A stretch of 64,000 bases of DNA from WHSW01 sp963828755. GTDB lineage: Bacteria; Actinomycetota; Thermoleophilia; Solirubrobacterales; 70-9. Below the pieces are notes generated by a model. That model was not told the DNA's origin and did not search any database. It saw only the letters and a program-made list of their open reading frames with translations. Location: contig CAWHFY010000014.1 of the NCBI GenBank assembly GCA_963828755.1, positions 62,001-126,000 on the forward strand. Direction: 5' to 3'. A program made the translations under genes and the position numbers. Positions 61,616 to 64,000 of the stretch are shown here, in pieces. Numbering within the stretch: position 1 is the stretch's first letter; every line of letters starts with the position of its first letter.

Positions 61616-62824
61616 ATGTCGCGCGAGGCGCGCCCACATCTGCCGCGGATCACCGCGGCGATGCGCGAGAGCGAGCAGGTCACCCCGCTCGAGCTCTTCT
61701 TCGACCTCGTCTTCGTGCTCGCGCTCACCCAGTGCACGCAGCTGATGTCCGACCACCCGACCTGGTCGGGAATCGGGCAGGGGATCCTCGTCCTCGCTGT
61801 GCTCTGGTGGTCGTGGGTCGGCTACGCGTGGCTGACCAGCGTGGTCGACCCCGAGGAGGACGCGGTCCGGATCGTCGTCTTCGTGGCGATGGCGGGGTTG
61901 CTCTTGTGTGCGCTCTGCGTCCCCGACGCGTTCGGCGACCTCGGGCTCACGTTCGCGGCCGCCTACGCGGTCGTTCGCTACGGCCAGCTCGGCCTCTTCT
62001 GGATCGGCAGCCGCGGCGAGCCGAACCTGCGCCGCTCGGTCGGCGGGCTCGCGATCAGCACGACGATCAGCGTCGGCCTGCTCGCGGTGGCGTCGCAGCT
62101 CGACGGGGTCGCCCAGGGCCTGCTCTGGGCGCTGGCGCTCGCCCTCGACATGGGCGGCCCGTACCTGTTCGGGTCCGAGGGCTGGAAGCTCGTGCCGGCG
62201 CACTTCGCCGAGCGCCACGGCCTGATCATCATCATCGCGCTCGGCGAGTCGATCGTCGCGATCGGGGTCGGGGTCGGGGGCGAGTTGACGGTCGGCCAGG
62301 GGGTCGCCGCCGTGATTGGGATCGGGCTCGCCGCGGCGCTGTGGTGGCTGTACTTCGACGTCGTCGCACGGGTCGCGGCGCGTCGGCTCGAGCGCGCCCC
62401 GGTCGGCCGGGTGCAGAATGAGATGGCGCGCGATTCCTACTCCTACCTGCACTTCCTGCTGGTCGCCGGGATCGTGCTCGTCGCGCTGGGGATCAAGAAG
62501 ACGCTCGGCCACGTCTCCGACCCACTCGAGACGGTGCCCGCGTTCGCGCTGCTCGGCGGGATGGCGGCGTATCTGCTGGGTCACGTGGCCTTCCGCTACC
62601 GCCACATCCACACCGTCAACGTGCAGCGGACGGGGCTCGCGGTGCTGCTGGTCGCGACCACGCCCCTGGCGACCGAGATCCCCGCGCTGGCGACCGTCGT
62701 CTACGTCACCGTGCTCACGTGGGCGCTGATCGTCTACGAGACGCGCACCTACGGCGACCGCCGCGCTCAGGTCCGCCATGAGGACTACGCGCACGATGAC
62801 GCGGCAGCGCCGGCCGAGATCTGA
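61616..62824 (+). CDS. low temperature requirement protein A (LtrA) family
   Basis: A 402-residue membrane protein with about ten hydrophobic helices. VTPLELFFDLVFVLALTQCT in the first helix and ERHGLIIIIALGESIVAIGV in the middle are the LtrA signatures. The C terminus is polar (TYGDRRAQVRHEDYAHDD). The family was named from a Listeria cold-growth mutant; its biochemical activity is not established. The ATG at 61616 lies 17 bases after ilvD. The downstream hydrolase is convergent and immediately adjacent. Confidence 0.92.
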   Translation: MSREARPHLPRITAAMRESEQVTPLELFFDLVFVLALTQCTQLMSDHPTWSGIGQGILVLAVLWWSWVGYAWLTSVVDPEEDAVRIVVFVAMAGLLLCALCVPDAFGDLGLTFAAAYAVVRYGQLGLFWIGSRGEPNLRRSVGGLAISTTISVGLLAVASQLDGVAQGLLWALALALDMGGPYLFGSEGWKLVPAHFAERHGLIIIIALGESIVAIGVGVGGELTVGQGVAAVIGIGLAAALWWLYFDVVARVAARRLERAPVGRVQNEMARDSYSYLHFLLVAGIVLVALGIKKTLGHVSDPLETVPAFALLGGMAAYLLGHVAFRYRHIHTVNVQRTGLAVLLVATTPLATEIPALATVVYVTVLTWALIVYETRTYGDRRAQVRHEDYAHDDAAAPAEI

Positions 62825-63802
62825 TCACTCGGCCAGAAAGCCGTCGAGCAGGCGGTTGAAGCGCACCGGGCGCTCGGCCATCGGCACGTGGCCGCAGCGG
62901 TCGAAGACCTCCAGGCGCGAGCCGGCGATCCGCCGCGCGTAGCCGAGCGCGTCGGCGGGGGGGACGACATGGTCCTGGCGCCCCCAGACGATCAGCGTCG
63001 GCACGTGGATGTCGCCGAGGCGATCGAGGAAGTCGTAGCCCGCGAGGCTGGTGAGCGCCTCGACGAAGGACCCGCCGCGCATGCCGCCGTCGAAGAACTC
63101 CCAGATCAGCTCAGGGCGCAGCGCTCCGGGGCTGTCGAAGATCCCGCTAAAGGCCATCGCCCGCGCCCGCGGGCGGCGGAGCGCCCGCGTCTGCGCCTTG
63201 AAGGCGAGCGGCGTCCCGGCGGCGATCATTCGCGCGGCCGCCTCGGTGGGCTCGCGGCGCAGCCGCGCGCTGCTCACGCCGGCCGCGGAGACGAGGACGA
63301 GCTTCTCGAACCGGCTCGGCTGCGAGATCGCCGCCTCGGTGGCGACGAAGCCGCCCATCGAGCTGCCGACCACGGCGCAGTCGCGGACGCCGACCGCGTC
63401 GCAGAACTCGAGCAGCAGCCGGCCGTAGGCGGGGATCGAGACCTCCCAGTCCGGGGCCGGGGAGGAGCCGAACCCGGGCAGGTCGAGCGCGAGCACCCGA
63501 TGGCGGCGGGCGAAGTGGGGCATGTTCTCGAGCCAGTTCTGCCAGCAGCCCGAGAGCCCGTGCACGAAGACCACCGCCAGCGGATCCTGCTCCTCCTCGG
63601 GCGGCCCCATCTCCGCGTAATGCACGGTCGTCCCCGCGGCCGGAACGTTGATTGTGTGGAGGTATTGGCGCCAGTCGATTCGGAGCCACTCCGGATCGGG
63701 GTCGCCGTAGGGGTCGGGTCCGTCGGTCGGGGTCGGGTCCGGCTTCGGGCCGAACGGCTCGAATCGCGGTCGGCGGCGTTGGGTCGAGGTTTCCGCGCTC
63801 AA
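62825..63802 (-). CDS. alpha/beta-fold hydrolase
   Basis: A 325-residue hydrolase. After a Pro-rich N terminus of about 45 residues, the fold shows VVFVHGLSGCWQNWLENMPH (oxyanion HG), VLALDLPGFGSSPAPDWEVS, the nucleophile elbow CAVVGSSMGGFVATEAAI with its Ser, LIVWGRQDHVVPPADALGYA with the acid, and the catalytic His in FDRCGHVPMAERPVRF. The substrate is unknown. TTG at 63802 is the best start because a TAGTAT box on the minus strand ends 8 bases before it. It is divergent from the last gene of the window. Confidence 0.85.
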   Translation of the reverse strand: MSAETSTQRRRPRFEPFGPKPDPTPTDGPDPYGDPDPEWLRIDWRQYLHTINVPAAGTTVHYAEMGPPEEEQDPLAVVFVHGLSGCWQNWLENMPHFARRHRVLALDLPGFGSSPAPDWEVSIPAYGRLLLEFCDAVGVRDCAVVGSSMGGFVATEAAISQPSRFEKLVLVSAAGVSSARLRREPTEAAARMIAAGTPLAFKAQTRALRRPRARAMAFSGIFDSPGALRPELIWEFFDGGMRGGSFVEALTSLAGYDFLDRLGDIHVPTLIVWGRQDHVVPPADALGYARRIAGSRLEVFDRCGHVPMAERPVRFNRLLDGFLAE

Positions 63803-63811
63803 GGGTGGGGA

Positions 63812-63817
63812 TACTAT
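63812..63817 (+). promoter_or_regulatory. shared divergent -10 element (TACTAT)
   Basis: ATACTAT is nearly symmetric, so TACTAT on the plus strand and TAGTAT on the minus strand overlap. They end 7 and 8 bases before the two divergent TTG starts at 63825 and 63802. Confidence 0.5.
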
Positions 63818-63824
63818 TTCCGTC

Positions 63825-64000
63825 TTGGCCGGCAATCGAACATCCCTGTCGACGCCGCGCGGGGACTTCGATCGCGAGGCGGAGCAGCCCGAGTCGGGCG
63901 AGCGGCTCCCGGAGCGCCATCCCGGCGAGGTGATGCGCGACCTGCTGCCCGCGATCGAGCCCGATCGGCAGCTCAACGACTGGGGGCGCTCGGAGCGCGT
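63825..64000 (+). CDS. N-terminal fragment, possibly of a lysophospholipid acyltransferase
   Basis: The first 58 residues of a protein cut by the window edge. TTG at 63825 is chosen from the TACTAT box 7 bases upstream. The end DLLPAIEPDRQLNDWGRSER resembles the N terminus of actinobacterial PlsC-like acyltransferases, where a DWGRSER stretch precedes the catalytic domain; this is memory-based inference. Residues about 15-25 (DFDREAEQPESG) come from an R1-like repeat at 63870-63900. Confidence 0.45.
   Translation, partial: MAGNRTSLSTPRGDFDREAEQPESGERLPERHPGEVMRDLLPAIEPDRQLNDWGRSER
63870..63900 (+). repeat. R1-like repeat copy at the start of the last gene
   Basis: GATCGCGAGGCGGAGCAGCC matches the right half of the R1 core and is read as DREAEQP, the same frame as the other intragenic copies. 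Confidence 0.55.

Overview
The window is a dense, very GC-rich stretch of bacterial chromosome (roughly 70% G+C by eye) with almost no intergenic space. No stretch longer than about 260 bases lacks a gene. I see no rRNA, tRNA, CRISPR array, prophage or insertion sequence. The gene content and order point to an actinobacterium: DUF222/HNH protein, SepIVA-like DivIVA protein, zinc-type L28 and L32, and the order DUF177-rpmF-plsX-acpP-rnc-smc-ftsY-ffh-rpsP-khpA-trmD-rplS-lepB-rnhB-yraN-comM-dprA. The style (TAnnnT boxes almost touching GTG/ATG starts, an unusual SMC) would fit Thermoleophilia/Solirubrobacterales, but that placement is inference.

Layout. 0-4.6 kb: end of a FetB-type permease, a DUF222-HNH gene, an ECF sigma factor with a translationally coupled anti-sigma-like protein, and a secreted anchored protein. 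4.7-10.8 kb: MFS exporter, trpS, a fused scpA-scpB, rluB, chorismate mutase and a HisC-type aminotransferase. 10.8-16.9 kb: a candidate structured leader RNA, then aroF, tyrA, aroA, cmk and der, so most of shikimate-to-tyrosine/phenylalanine synthesis is here. 16.9-26.7 kb: DUF3352 protein, metK, priA, def, fmt, rsmB and rpe. 26.8-32.5 kb: a K+/H+ antiporter opposite ribD-ribE-ribBA-ribH, with rpmB in frame behind ribH. 32.5-43.7 kb: DAK-domain kinase, small enzymes, recG, rsmD, coaD, a SepIVA-like protein and a phosphotransferase/DUF6285/enoyl-CoA hydratase group. 43.7-58.4 kb: the conserved ribosome, lipid, SMC and SRP cluster, ending in comM-dprA. 58.4-64 kb: thiD, two small unknown genes, ilvD, ltrA, and a hydrolase divergent from a partial gene.

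Three things stand out. (1) Short dispersed repeats recur: a palindromic family (R1, core GGACGCGAAGCGGAG, about ten copies), a second family (R2, three copies) and heptanucleotide tandems. They lie at gene junctions and also inside proteins, always read as G-(R/G)-E-A-E when intragenic, and at three junctions the two flanking genes are left in one open frame (scpA-scpB, ribH-rpmB, phosphotransferase-DUF6285). (2) The chromosome-condensation machinery looks remodelled: SMC is only 801 residues with no recognisable hinge, and ScpA and ScpB are one polypeptide. The rnc product has lost four of six active-site acidic residues. (3) About 27 single-base frameshifts, mostly +1, hit otherwise intact essential genes (four in metK). 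They fit sequencing or assembly errors better than real decay, and I give corrected gene lengths where the arithmetic works.

Expression signals are consistent. About twenty starts have a TAnnnT hexamer ending 6-12 bases (once 16) upstream and no Shine-Dalgarno, as expected for leaderless or nearly leaderless mRNAs. Most other genes are coupled by ATGA/GTGA/TGATG overlaps.
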